In this document: positions 13,109 through 27,400 of the stretch, one piece after another
How positions within the stretch are numbered: the first letter of the stretch is position 1
Layout: the number at the start of each line of letters is the position of its first letter
Translations under genes and position numbers: made by a program
Notes under the pieces: model-generated
The model's database searches: none
Told to the model about the DNA's origin: nothing
What the model saw: the letters and a program-made list of their open reading frames with translations, nothing else
Source: Hippophae tibetana
Lineage: Eukaryota; Streptophyta; Magnoliopsida; Rosales; Elaeagnaceae
DNA: 64,000 bases
NCBI GenBank assembly: GCA_037013495.1
Contig: CM072810.1
Coordinates: 82,692,449-82,756,448, forward strand
Reading direction: 5' to 3'

Positions 13109-16100
13109 CAGTGCCTCCGCCTCTACAATTCATGATGATGTCGTTGGTGTCTCATGACTATTGGGGAGGACAAGGAATCGAATTTCTTCATTAAATTTAT
13201 AATATCTTATATTCATTTTATATAATAACTCTTTTCAAACATTACATATGTTGATCTTTACGTTTCTTTGTGATTTAAAGTTAATCTTTAGGTAAAGTTT
13301 ATAGGGTCATTTATTTTCTATTTTTTTCACATTTATAATCACATATTAACACGATTGATAATCACATTACTTGACATAATTAGAGTAATTAAGGCCAACT
13401 CCAATGAAAAATTAAAAAATAATTTAACTTTTTAGTATAGAAGCTTTCAAGACTAAAGTTTTAAAGATTTCTAATCACCTTAAGATAAAATACTTTTGGC
13501 TCATTTCATTTACTCAAGTCACTTTATTCTTGTCATCATTGAGAAGGTTAAAAGAGCTTCTTGAAGCTCCCTCCATAGCTTTTGCTAGGAGAATACCACC
13601 AATAATACATCTGCTTCTAAAATTTAGGATGTCGCTATTAGTGACTCATGGGTACAAAAGGAGGGAATCGTATTTCCCCTTTAAATTTATAGTGCCTTAT
13701 ATTCATTTTACATAACAACTCTTTTAAAACTTTACAAATGCTAATCTTTACGTTTCTTTGAGATTTATAGGTGAATTTGATTTTATATAACACAAGGTAA
13801 AATTTATAAGGTCATTGCTTTTCCATTTCTTTTTTACATTTATAATCACCTATTAATACAACTAATAATCACATTAGTTGACATGATTAGAGCAATTAAG
13901 GCCAATTCCAATGAAAAGTTATAAAATAATTCAACTTTTTAGTATAGAAGCTTAAAAAAACAGAGACTAAAGTTTTAAAGATTTATAATCACCTTAAGAT
14001 AAAATACTTTTGGCTCATATCATTTACTCGAGTCACTTTATTCTTGTCATCATTGAAAAGGTGAAAAGAGTTTTTTGAAGCTCCCTCCATAGTTTTTGCT
14101 AGGAGAATACCACCAACCATGCATCTGATTCTAAAATTCATGATGTCACTATTAATGGCTCATGAGTACAAAAGTAAGGAATCGTATTTCCCCTTTAAAT
14201 TTATAGTGCCTTATATTCATTTTACATAACAACTCTTTTAAAACTTTACAAATGTTAATCTTTACGTTTCTTTGAGATTTAAAGGAAAATTTGATTTTAT
14301 ATAACACAAGCTAAAATTTGTAAGGTCATTGCTTTTCCATTTCTTTTTTACATTTATAATCACCTATCAATACAACTAATAATCACATTAGTTGATATTA
14401 TTAGAGCAATTAAGGCCAATTCCAACGAAAAGTTGTAAAATAATTCAACTTTTAGTATATAAGCTTTCAAAAGAAAACAAAGACTTTAGTTTTAAAGATT
14501 AATCAACTATATTAAACCTTGAAAAACTATTTATAAAGAAAACTCCTTTTTATAATATTTAAAATTCATTAACTAACTTGTTATCCCCACTATCTCTACC
14601 TATATTCTAAAACCAAGTATATCTAGCTCACACAAACAAACAAATGATTAAAAATAAAATAGTAATTCATGTGCTAAGCACAGCCTTAGAGAAAAAAACA
14701 AACAAACGACATAAAAATAACTAAACGCTAATAAAGGGTCCAAAACAACTAATAGCTCACTACATTAATCTCATCTTCTTAGAAAAAATTTGACTTCAAA
14801 TCTATAATGGAAACTCTAAAACGTCAAGAGGGTGTTACTTGAACAAACCACTCACTTTTAAGGTGGAAAAATATAGGGATCAAGAGGAAAATTTAAATGG
14901 AAGTGGTGGATGCCAACTAAGAAATCCTTTCAAAACTCATCCCTATATCCAATGTGGTAATAACACAACCTTTCAAATGAATACGTCAAATTCTCACCTA
15001 AGTTTTCTTTGTTTCTATCTTAACCCCTTGATTTTGAACTTTTTCACAGCAATTTTCAACAAACCAACTAGTTAAAAAATTAGAAGAATTTGTAGCTTCA
15101 ATACAAACACTTCAAGAACAACACCCTAAGTGTTGGCTCTTCAAGTTTTGCATAAATGATTGATTCAATATAACTTATTGTGAAAATTTCATAAACATAT
15201 ACCACTTTAGTTGTTTAGGCAAATATAGATTGAAAAAAATTAAAATCAATTCTCTATGTAAGGACTATTGAACCTCCAACAAATACAATAATATTTAAAT
15301 CTAAAGCACCAAACTAGGGTATTAGTATTTTCAAGCTCTAATAATTTATTTGTTTTCTCTTCAATTGCATCCATATCATTACATTTCACAAGCATATCTT
15401 GAGCACTATTCTTACAAATATCTACTCCATCCCCCAGTTTATAATAAGTACTTCCATACTCCTCAAATTCAAATCATTAAACTACAAAATGCATCATATT
15501 AGAAAGAATTAATGGTCTACCTTAGATAAAATCAACTTGCATTTTGAATATAAACTTGGCTCTTCAAGTTGTGAATAAATGATTAGTTCAATATGAGCTA
15601 TTGTGAGAATTTCATAAACAAATACCTCCTTGGTTGTTTGGGAAAATAAAGATTTAGAACAATCCAAATCAATTCTCTAATTAAGAACTATTGAACCTCC
15701 AACAAATATAACAACATTGAAATATGCAACATCAAACTCGAGCTCCATATTAATATTTCCAAACTCTTAACAACTTATTTATTCTCTTCAATTGCATCTA
15801 TATCAACACATTTCGTAAGCATATCTTGAGCACTATTCTTACAAATATCCACTACATTGACAAGTATTTCCATACTCCTCAAATTCAAATCATTCAACTA
15901 TAAAGTGCATCATATTATAGAGAATTGATGGTCTACCTTGTGATAAAATCAACTTGCACTTTTAATTTAAACTTGGTTAGACTTATAAAGCAAACGGGGC
16001 CTCAAAATAAACTAGAAAGGACAACTTGGATCGAATGTTTTTACACTAAATTTTGGGTCAACTTGCTATTTAGGCCTTGTCATAGTATTTTTGGCCCATT

Positions 16101-17905
16101 CTAATTTCTAAATTCACATGATCGTTGTCATCTTTGCATAGGTAAAAATAGCTTCTTGAAGCTTCCATCATTATTTTTGCCCAGAAAGTACAACCAACAA
16201 TACCTTCGCCTCTACAACTCACGATGTCTCTATTGATGTCTCGCCTCTACAACTCACGATGTCTCTATTGATGTCTCGTGAGTATCAAAAGGGGGTAGGG
16301 AATCGTATTTCTTGATTAAATCTAGTGTCCTATATTCATTTTACATAACTCTTTTCAGACCTTAAAAATGTTAGTTTTTACGTTTCTTTGTGATTTAAAG
16401 GTGAATTTGATTTTATATAACACAAGTTAAAGTTTATAAGGTCGTTGTTTTTCTATTTCTTCTCACATTTATTATCACCTTTTAACACAAATGATAATCA
16501 TATTAGTTGACATAATTAGAGTAATTAAGGCCAACTTCAATGAAAAATTGTAAGATAATATAACTTTTCATTATACAAGCTGGAAGGATTGTTTATAGAG
16601 AAAACACATCTTTATAATATTTAGAATTTATTAACGAACTTTCTCTCCCCATTATCTCTACCTATATTCCAAAACCAAGTATATTCAACTAACACAAACA
16701 AACAAATGACTAAAAAATAAAATAGTAGCTCATGTGCACAACCTAAAGAAAGGAAAACAAACAAACAACATAATAAAAATAACTAAACGATAATAAAGGG
16801 TCCAAAACAACTAGTAGCTCACTACATTAATTCTCGTCTTCTTTGAAAAAGATTCAACCTCGAATCTATAATGGAAACTCTACAGCATCAAGAGGGTGTT
16901 ATTTGAGCAAACCACTCACTTTTAAGATGAAAAAATATAGGAATCAAGAGGAAAATTTAAGTGCAAGCAATAGATGCCAAATAAGAAATCCCTTCAAAAC
17001 TCATCCCTAAATCTAATGTGGTAATAACACAACCTTCCAAATAAATGCATCAAATTCTCACCTAAGTTTTCTTTGTTTCTATCTTAACTCCTTGATTTTG
17101 AACTTTTTCACACCAATTTTCAACAAACCAACTAGTTAAAAAATTATAAGAATTTGTAACTTCAATACAAACACTTCAAGAACAACGCCCTAAGTGTCGA
17201 CTCTTCAAGTTTTGCATAAATGATTGGTTCAATATGACTTATTGTGAGAATTTCATAAACAGATACCGCTTTAGTTGTTTGGGCAAATATAGATTGAGAA
17301 CAATTAAAATCAATTCTCTATGTAAAGACTATTGAACCTCCAACAAATACAATAATATTTAAATCTGAAGCAACAAACTCGAGCTCCATATTAGAATTTG
17401 CTAGCTCTAATAATTTATTTGTTTTCTCTTCAATTGCATACATATAAGTACATTTCACAAGCATATCTTGAGCATTATTCTTACAAATATCTACTCCATC
17501 CCCCAGTATATAATAAGTATTTCCATACTCCTCAAATTCAAATCATTACACTACAAATTGCATCATATTAGAAGGAATTAATGGTCTACCTTGAGATAAA
17601 GTTGACTTGCACTTTGAATTTAAATTTGGCTAAACTCGATGAAGCAAATGGGGCCTTAAAATGGATTGGAAAGGATAAATTGAATCAAATGTTTTTTTCA
17701 CTATATTTAGGGTCAACTTGTTGTTATGCCTTATCATAATGTTTTGGCTCATTTCAATTTCTATATTCACTTGATTCTTTTCACCTTTGTTAAATGTGAA
17801 TAGAACTTCTTGAAGCTTCCACCATTGTTTTTGCTAGGAGAGTACAACCAACAATGCCTCTGCCTCTACAATTCATAATGTCGTTGTTGGTGGCTCATGA
17901 GTACC

Positions 17906-18745
17906 GAAACCATGAGCATGGTTGAAGCTCAAAGTTGGCATTGATTCTAAATGTTTCTTGTGACTTCCCTTCTCACCAAAATCAAAGGACCTTTACATCT
18001 TCATACCTTCGTCAGTAGGTTTGATCGATGAGTTTTGGATTACCCTTAGAATGTTTTTTCGCAATCCATGGCTCATCATCATACGTCTGTGAAAGCTAAC
18101 TTTTCTTTACAAGTATGTTGGATTTCACCCAAGCCCTATTGTGATTTAATGAGGGAAGGTTGTGAAAGGTGGTTCATGATGTTGTTGGTGGTTATCGATT
18201 GCATAGATTGGTGTGAGTCTAATATTGGTAGATTTATCATGATGTTTGGATGGTAGGGTGTTAATAAGCCATAATTAGGCTTCACTATGGTTGTGGCATT
18301 CAACTCAAGACTGGTTACGATGTAGCTTCAATGGGGTATGATGGTAGATTATTCTAGTAATGGGTAGGATAAGTTCATTCTTATCACCAGTTTCCTATAA
18401 TGGTCATAAAGCTAGCAAGCAATTATCTCTCCCTCGATCGCACACTACTCGTAGAGGTATATATCAATTTTTGAAGAGCTTGGTGCCTAGTTTGTTCGCA
18501 CTCAACAAGGTGTTTAACCCATTCAATATCCATGGCTATTACTTGACAAAATTGACCCATGGTTGTCGCATGTCCCCAAATAATGGTTTTATAACTTGCA
18601 TCAAACCTCTATTCTTGTTCCTAAAACAATTGTCCCATAATTCACACAAGGTGATCTTCGTCATCCTCATGTTGTCCCGTACCATCGTCAAAGGCTATCA
18701 AAGCTTTACAATATTCCTATATCAATTTGGTGTAGAAACCCTTAA
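17906..18745. other. Non-repeat segment inserted in the last array unit
   Basis: The array sequence stops after gtaccgaaac near 17908 and resumes at about 18745 (aaagaaaacaaagact). The roughly 840 bp between them have no counterpart in the other units and are less AT-rich. Open stretches of 62 codons (18068-18256) and 136 codons (18360-18770) exist, but neither has a recognisable domain and the second runs into repeat sequence, so I do not call a gene. No clear terminal repeat or target-site duplication was found. Confidence 0.4.
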
Positions 18746-18959
18746 AAGAAAACAAAGACTAAAACTCTAAATATTAATCAACTATGGATTAAACCTTAAA
18801 GGACTATTTACATAGAAACTTATCTTTACCATATTCAAAATTCATTAGCTCTCTCCAACATCTCTACTTATATTCCAAAACCAACCATATCCAACTCACA
18901 CAAACAAACAAGACTAAAAACAAACTAATGGCTCATGTGCTAGGCACAACCTTAACGAA

Positions 18960-19884
18960 AGGAAAATAATTAAACGACATAATAAAAACAACTAAACATC
19001 CATCCAAAACAACTAGCAACTCACTACATCACTTTTACATTAAAATAATACAATATATATGCTACTACTTTTTCCTCAAATCAACTACACTAATTATAAA
19101 CTAAAACAATATTTCATATATTTTATTATTATTGTAAAAGAAAATTAAAAAATAATACTTGAAGACAACTCAAAACACACATGGAAGAAAAACCTTAAAG
19201 AAAATTACATAAATAAACACCCTTATAACTAAAACAAAAATAAACTCCAATAATATTAAACGAGATCCAATTAAACAATGTATAATATTGAACAAATCAA
19301 AATGATTGCAATTCACTTAAATGTCATTCTATTTAAAAAGATAGGTTGAAATTTCTTTAATGGTAAAAATATATATGTTAAACATAAATAACATTATGTT
19401 TGAAATTATAAGTTTTAATAATGTTATTTTTGTGGTCTTCCAAAAAATTAATTCATTCTACTACTACACGTAAGCATGAAGCATCACTATATTATCCAAA
19501 AAGCTCTACTTATTTAACAAACAAAAACTACCCACAACCTCATACCATGCAAGAATTGAAGGCTTAGTAGTACTTATTCTAAACATTTGCCTAAGAAATT
19601 CCGTAGCAAACCCAAAAGGACAAACAAAAGCCGAGAGTGGCTAAGGTTGGCTTGTTGCTTATATGTTCTCGGTATGCCTTGTGAATCATATTAGAGACAT
19701 TGGCAATATGGCCTAATGTAAGAAAGAACCTCATGGCTTTTGTAAACTACAAAAGAAGCACATATTGCACCTTAAAAAAAGCGACTGATATACACAAAAT
19801 GTAACAAATACAATGTAGAATGGGCTTTAGAGGTGACATTAATGAAGATATTTTTATAGTTAAAAAAATAAAATGTGAGTAATT
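18960..19884. other. Intergenic DNA 3' of the SERK gene
   Basis: No gene is seen. The 19020-19480 part is AT-rich. The stretch next to 19885 should hold the 3' UTR of the minus-strand receptor-kinase gene, but no convincing polyadenylation signal was pinpointed. Confidence 0.35.
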
Positions 19885-22800
19885 TCACCTTGGACCAGAT
19901 AACTCAACTGCGTGTAAGTTGTCTGTTGAGTCAACAATCCAATCTGAATTAGGATGGGGAGCTAATTCCACTTCTTGCCTGAGTACCTCCACCTTCTGCC
20001 ACTCATCCCATCTCTCTGCCAAGCCATCACCTTCAAGCATTCTTACCACATCTGACATCTTCGGCCGATCCATGGGAGACCCTTGCGTGCATAGCAACGC
20101 AACCTGAATCAGCTGCTCTACCTCGGCTTCTACATAATTCTTCTTAAGATCAGGATCCACCAGCATTTCTAATTTCTTTTCTTTCAACAGTCCTTTCACC
20201 TGAGAAAATTACCATTCATATCATTCATGTTCAAAAAAATTCCAAAAACAATGCCACGAAAATGCAGCCACCAATAAATTAGAAGAAACAGCTCCATATC
20301 AAGGCCATACATTCATCAATATCGTTAATATAATCAATAGGCTAGATAGCTTTTATAGTCCCCAAACTTTGTAATGCTTCACGCGAGTCCCCAAATTTAA
20401 AAACTTAACACGTCCCAAAACTATTATATTTTAATAGATAAATCCTAAATTAGAAGTTTAGGCACTATAGTGTGACATATTAGTCACACTTAGGTCCCAA
20501 ACATATTTTAAGTTGGGGACTAAGTGTGATGAAAAGGACTCAAGTGTAATACTTGGAAACTTTAGGACCAAAGTGTTAGGTTTTTTAGTTTGGAGACCTT
20601 TGAGTAAAGGAGTCCAATGTTTGTGGACCTTAGAAGCTGTTTGGTCTAACCAATATCGGCACCGTCACCGTCACTGTGATTATCCAGAAACTTGTTCATA
20701 AATATTGTAATGAGAGAAGCATTAAGAGTTTGCCACTAGGTATTCAACAAAATAAGATCTAGTTTCTATAGAAATGATCACTAAAAGACACCTAGAGACT
20801 AAATGAGCCAAAAAGGTTTTTTTTAATGAGGAACTGAAAAATATTTAGCCTGCTGTACCAAAAAAAATAGAGAAAGATGAAAGTGATTTTCAACACTTTA
20901 AATAAGAAATATTACTTTTTTATAGGATTTAAGTGAGTAGTCTGTCAAAGCAATCTGTTAATACATGAATCTCATTCCACCCCCTACACTTAATTTTACA
21001 TTAATACCTAACATTTTACAGGTACATAAACAATATACCTTTTTAAACCCATCATATAAGCTGAAACAGAAACAGCATAGAAGGAAACAAACTTGCTAGT
21101 CTATCTTCTTACCCTCCCCTCCCTAGATGCACAGTTGATCAAAGCATAATACATTAAGTTCAACCAGGTCATTTTGGTTCCACGCAAGGATATAATTGGC
21201 AAGCAAAAGGCTAAGCTCTACTTCTACCTTGGGATTTGTGCGTAAAATAGCTTTACCCATGCTTCTCTAAAATAATGTAAATAAACTATTATATACATAC
21301 CCAATCAAGCAACATGACATCATCATCGTTTGCAAGCCGAGCAAGATCAAAAGCCCTTTGTCCAGTTATCAGCTCCAAAAGCATGATCCCATAACCAAAA
21401 ACATCAGTCTTCTCTGAAGATTTACCAGTCGATAGATATTCTGGAGCTATATGTCCAATTGTGCCTCGTACAGCTGTTGTAACATGGGTGTCCTTGTAGT
21501 CCATTAGTTTAGCCAACCCAAAGTCTCCAACAACTGCCTCAAACTCCTCATCCAACAAAATGTTTGCAGCTTTAACATCACGATGAATGATCTTTGGATC
21601 ACAATGATCGTGCAAGTATGAAAGTCCCCTTGCAGATCCCAATGCAATTTGCTTTCGAGTAGGCCAATCTAGTGGTGGATGATTTGGTGGACGTTCTGCA
21701 AAGAATCCACAAATAGAATATGAGTATATGGTTACTAACAGCAATGTCTTTCACATGGGAAACAACAATATGGAAAAATATTAACAAGATGGGGTAAACA
21801 TTAAGGACCGCTTGAATTGTAGCTATGAAGTTATCATAAAAAATATAGAAACAGAAACATGCACTACCTCTTAAACATGAGGCAACACTTCCATTAGCCA
21901 TGTATGGATAAACAAGTAGTCGCTCAGTTGGTGTCATACAGAAGCCACGTAGTCGGAGAAGATTACGATGCACAGCCATGCTGATCATCTCTACTTCAGT
22001 TTGAAATTGCAACTCTCCGCCAGGTGTACGCTCTTCTTTCAATCTTTTCACAGCAACCAGTGTGCCATCTGCCAAGCGCCCTTTGTAGACTTTACCGAAT
22101 CCACCTCTACCCAAAATGTTTTTATTGCTGAAACTATCAGTTGCAACTTGGAGTTCTCGTAACGAAAACCTTTTAAGTTGTCCAAGATGGACTTCAGGAT
22201 CCTCCTCCGCTGCAAAGTAAATAATTGAATACTGATCCAGAGAACTTGAGTAAATCTAGTTTGAAGACAAACAAATAAGTACCAGGTACATCAAAGAAAA
22301 ATTCTTGGGGCTTCCTCCGCCGCCACCAAGCAAATGCAATAGCAGGTGCAGCAAACAGCAAAGCAGCACCAGCTGCAACTCCACCAGCAATCGCCCCAGT
22401 AGCACTATTACCTCCTGAAATGCAACAAAAATAATTTTGAAATGTTGTTCCAGACAGAAATAGCTATTCAACTATTGTTCCCAGTAGAAATAGCAATAGA
22501 CCAACCATAGATTAGCCATAGAACCAACTAGCAAATTCACAATTCAAGAAGATGGCACAATTCTCAAATTTCCATCTTTAGGAAAAAGTAGTAATGCCAA
22601 CTAAAGATACCAAATTCATTTCACATTTCTATCTTTAGGTGAAAAAACTTGGAAGCAAAATGAAGATTTAGGCCAACTTAAAGATAATATGTGAACTAGG
22701 ACATTTGTAATGCACATGTCTTGGTGTGAAACAAAATACATGTACATCCTTTTCATCTTAACTTCAAGACTGAAATATTCAATAACAGAAAAAATAACCT

Positions 22801-24371
22801 GGTGTTGAGATAGGTGGTGGTGGAACAAAAGGTGGAGGAGGAGAAAATGGAGGAGATCCAGGGCAGGGGTGCCCAGTAACTGGTCCACATAGATCCAAGT
22901 TATTAGCAAAACTGCAAAATAAGACATTCAGAAGTTTCAACATTGATGAAGGATAAAATCAATAAATAATAGCATTAACTAGTTTTTTGGAGGATTATAA
23001 ATTTAAATAAGTTGACTAATAAAATTTGAAATTAATTTCATATAATTATTAGTTAATATTTTCCTATTTCGGTAATGGACGGATTGATTCAAAAGACATT
23101 GAGTTATCCCTTTTTTTACATTTTTCCCTCTATTGTCATCCCTACATTAGTTGCCATTAGAGCAGGTGTACTGCAATCATTCTTTGTTCTCCTCCCTTTT
23201 GATCTTTCCTCGACTCTTCAAAATCTTCCCCAAACCCCAATATCCATCTAATAAAATTCTCCATAAAAGAAAAAAAGTTTGTTGTTTTAGTTTTGCAGGC
23301 ATCAGGCTCCTTGATATTTTCATACCCGAGAAAGAAGTTGAATGTGAAAATTTTGATTACTTGGCAACTCCAAACTTTGATGAAAAAATTGTTGTCGTTT
23401 AACTAAAATTTTGATTTCACAATTGGAATTTAGAAGAGAAATTTGTGGGATGTTTCCATTGCAGAAAAATCGTGAAAGTTGAGTATTTTCATGACTCCGA
23501 ACAACCCATTTATGATGAGGAGCCTACTACTTTGGACAAGCAGAATAAGATTACGAGAAAAATGAATCTGCATGGGTTACGAATATTGATTTTGTTTTTG
23601 GCATGGACAAAAATTCGCCTAATCCAGATATGGTCATTTTTCTTGTCCAAATTAGCTTCAATTTGCTAGGAATTTCAATAGAGACCTTGAATCCAAGTTT
23701 ATTGGAAGGTTACTGGACCACAATAGCTATTCAACTTGCAACAAGAACATAAAACATTAAAAGAGTGCATTTAATCACCGAAACTTCATCAATAATTGAG
23801 GGGAGAATGATGAAGGAAAAAATCAATTAATAATAACATTAACTAACTTTTTTTTTTTGGATAATTTTAAATTTAAAGAAGTTAACTAAGAAAATTTGAG
23901 ATTAATTTCATATTATTCTTAGTTATTATTAGAAAACATTTTCTTTCTTTTTTTTTAGACTATTATTATTTGTATTTTGTAATTTTTTATTTTCTGCTAG
24001 TCATTCTCCTTTGATCCAAATACTTTGGAATTCAAGTTGTAAATCAACGAAAGGTTTGATACCCTAAATCCAATTTCAATGGATTTAGGAAGTCTCAACT
24101 CTGATAATTGACGGATCGATTCAACAAACTTTAAGAGCTATCCCTTTTTGCACATTTTTCCCTTCTCTTTTGCCCTCCCTACATGAAACAGGATACAAGT
24201 GAAGACAATGCAGTATAAATATCTATTACTGGAAAACCTGATGGGTGTGAATAATGAGAAGGAGCCAGTGTCTGGAACCACCCCAGAAAGACGGTTATTT
24301 GACAAATCCCTGCAGGTAACATATTTTGCAAAAATCAGAACTCACGAGATTTGCAGATAAAATAATGTCAC

Positions 24372-24402
<31 letters not shown>

Positions 24403-27400
24403 GAGCAGATTGACACTTACAGCACTTGCAGTGAAGAAATGTTGGTCAATGACATAGGAATACGACCAGTCAGGCTGTTATTATTAAGCCGGCTATCCTT
24501 ACACAAATGTCCAAAAATATTTAATAATTTTTATTCAATCAAAGAGATTATCAAAATTAAGAAATTGACTAAAGTAGAGATCCCTTGTGAATATGAACCA
24601 TGAAGAAACCAAACTTCTATTATATAGGTTCCAAAAAAACACAAATGACAAATCCTTAGGAATATTAAGCATGAAGAAACCAAACTTCTATTATATGGGT
24701 TCCAAACAAACACATGCATAATGCCAAAAAATGCAAACATTGAATAATTAAAATCCCCAAGTCCACCACACAGCCAGAAGGCTTTGGCAGTTCAAGTGGT
24801 CAACCATCCAAAACTTATATTTTGCTCTTGTTCAGTTCTAGATGTAAGACTAAGTTTCTATTTACCAACGTTGTAAAAGGCTATTTCAAGTACCAAGGCG
24901 TTTTCCTGAGGCAAAACTTAGCCTTAAGGCAGCAAGGCGTAAACCTTAAACTTTAACTTTAAAAAACTATAAAAATATTAATAAAAGAAACTTTTAATCC
25001 AATAAGCAATAAATATCAATAAAACATGTAAAGTAACTCAAATTTTAACTTTAAAAACCGTTAAATAATTAATTTAAGTAATTATTAACACAATAAGATT
25101 TTAATCATGAAAATAACAATTAAACACGCAAAGTAAATCATATAGGTTATAACTCTATTGATCAAATGTAAATTTGGACAAAAGGAAAAATATAAATATA
25201 CATAGTCAAATAGAGAGCAATGTGACTTGGAATGTAGCAACTTCGTGATTGACAAAATTTGGAGTTGTTGGAAGCAAAGAAAAGAAAGGTGATGGTTGAA
25301 AGAAGACCGAAGAATGTAAAGGAAGACAACCCTAATCGTGATTGCTCATGAATTATTATATTCTTTTTTCTTTGTCTTTCTTATCTATAACTTTCTAACT
25401 TTTTTTAATATTTTGAAATTGAGCCAAGATTTTATAAGTAACCAACGAAACCAACTTGAAAAAAAAAATTGCTTGAGGCTAAAGCCTTGATAACCTTGAG
25501 ATGTAAAATCCTTTAACGAGTAAGCCTCAAACCAAAATGTTGAAAGCGAGCCTCAAAATAGCCTCTTACAACAATGTATTTACAAGTTTGCAAAGGTACT
25601 TATTTAAGATCATCAAAAAATCGACTTAAATGAGAAACATGATGCCAACCCCCACAAAACTCAAAAATAAATACTAGTCGTGAATGATAAAATACCAATA
25701 TCTCATCAAAATAATATAGATGTAAGATGCACGAAAAGAATACTCACAGGAATCTCAGTTTTGACAACTTGCCCAAAGACTCTGGAATAGGACCAGTAAA
25801 ACTATTCAAATAAAGATCCAAGCTCACCAAGCTGGTTAGATTCCCTAAGTCACTCGGAATCGTGCCACTTATATTATTGCTGTAAAGTTCCCTGTTCAAA
25901 AAGTAATCTAATCTAGTTCATAATGCAGCAAGGAAATAAAAAGAAGTACAAGGTAGTTGATAATCAAAAAGTATTTGCATGCATTTCATCAATGCTTAAC
26001 AACCATTATGTCATGTCAGTGTCATTTGGTATGACCGCAATGAATAGGTTGCTCAAAATACAGTTTAATGACATGTATTTCTTTTGGTTTTGCTTCTTCA
26101 ATTTAAGTAAAACAATTTTATGTACCTCACTCACTAGTTTATATTTTATACATGGTTGCACGTCTCTAAATTGTTGTCATTAGACTTTGTTGAAAATTTC
26201 TATATAGGACCTCATAAATCAAAAGACAAGGCTAGCGGGTATTAGACTTGTCAAGAAATAAATCGGGTATTCTCACTAGTTTATATTTTATACATGGTTG
26301 CACGTCTCTAAATTGTTGTCATTAGACTTTGTTGAAAATTTCTATATAGGACCTCATAAATCAAAAGACAAGGATAGCGGGTATTAGATTTGTCAAGAAA
26401 TAAATTGGGTATTCGTAAGCAGCCCCTTCAATTTTGTCATAGAAAAGGACAAGAATAATACGGATAGAGAGGCAGTAAGTTTGTTTGAATTAGTCCAATT
26501 TAATAAGAGACCATCACAGTTGAAACTAAAGCCTTCTTCCAAATAATAAACATGAAATCAAAAAATCAGCATCATCAAGACTTAACTACTAACAGAAGAA
26601 AGGAAATTAATAAATGCAACAAAAAGTCACAAAATGGTAATCTGGTAATAAAGGAAGAAAATAGAGATCCAAAATACAAAGTTCTCTTACAAGTACTGCA
26701 GATTCTTGAGTTGACCCAGCTGTGGAACGAGCTGACCAGACAAGGCTGCATTTCCTAGATCCCTGAGATTATATATGAGATCAAACATCATGAAAGGAAT
26801 ATTAAAGTAAACATGTTCTTAAAAGCCATCCAAAAGGTGCAAACTTACACTCTTATAACACTGTTATCATTGTTGCACGTCACATGGAACCATGTACATG
26901 GATTTACAAGAGTGGGATCCCAACTCTGCAGAACATTGTTTGGATCCTGTAAGCTGGTCCTAAGGCTGTGCAAAGCATCACCTGTTACAAAATTTAACGA
27001 AACCAGTTACAGTTAGGTTCTAGCAATAAGCAACTAGGAATTTGGGTATAGTTGAGTAACCAGACTGTGACACGTAAAGTAAGTACAGCTGACTATGCTT
27101 TCCACGAACAAGTCAAAGAATTTTGTTCATGGTTTATGTAAATATATAACCACACCCCAATATATAATGCAGGATGCTCCAAATTTTACAGGGAACCGCT
27201 TTCTCAAATTGAAGTTGGGTTGAAAGAGAATGCACCACAAGGAATGATAATAAATTAGTTTGTTACTTTATTTTACAAATTGATTTCACTAACATAATAA
27301 ATTGAGAATAGAGTGGACGGAGGAATTTTACATGAACTGTGAGCTATTTTATTTTCTTAGAAAACTAGAGGTGATACTAAATTAGTTTCAGAAATATAAG

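Larger units (their letters stand above)
8196..18960. repeat. Tandem array of seven diverged ~1.7-kb units
   Basis: The same run of landmarks returns in the same order again and again. A segment containing ggtgaatttgatttta occurs at about 8250, 9917, 11627, 13281 (diverged), 13771, 14286 and 16401. The stretch around caaaactcatcccaaatcca recurs near 8895, 10605, 12275, 14935 and 16995. Three complete units are about 1667, 1710 and 1653 bp long. Two are deletion derivatives of about 490-515 bp (13.28-14.28 kb) that share one junction, so the short form was itself duplicated. The sixth unit (from about 14286) carries an extra internal partial duplication near 15560. The last carries an insertion at about 17906-18745. 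No LTRs, TIRs or known transposon protein were recognised. Confidence 0.75.

Noticed and set aside
18360..18770. 136-codon frame in the array insert
   Set aside because: No recognisable motif, and its end runs into repeat sequence; kept only as part of the insertion.
20513..20701. Short plus-strand frame in SERK intron 10
   Set aside because: Lies within the MITE-like repeat and has no domain.
23151..23669. Two short frames in SERK intron 6
   Set aside because: They could be a captured gene piece, but no motif supports this, so they are mentioned only within the direct-repeat feature.
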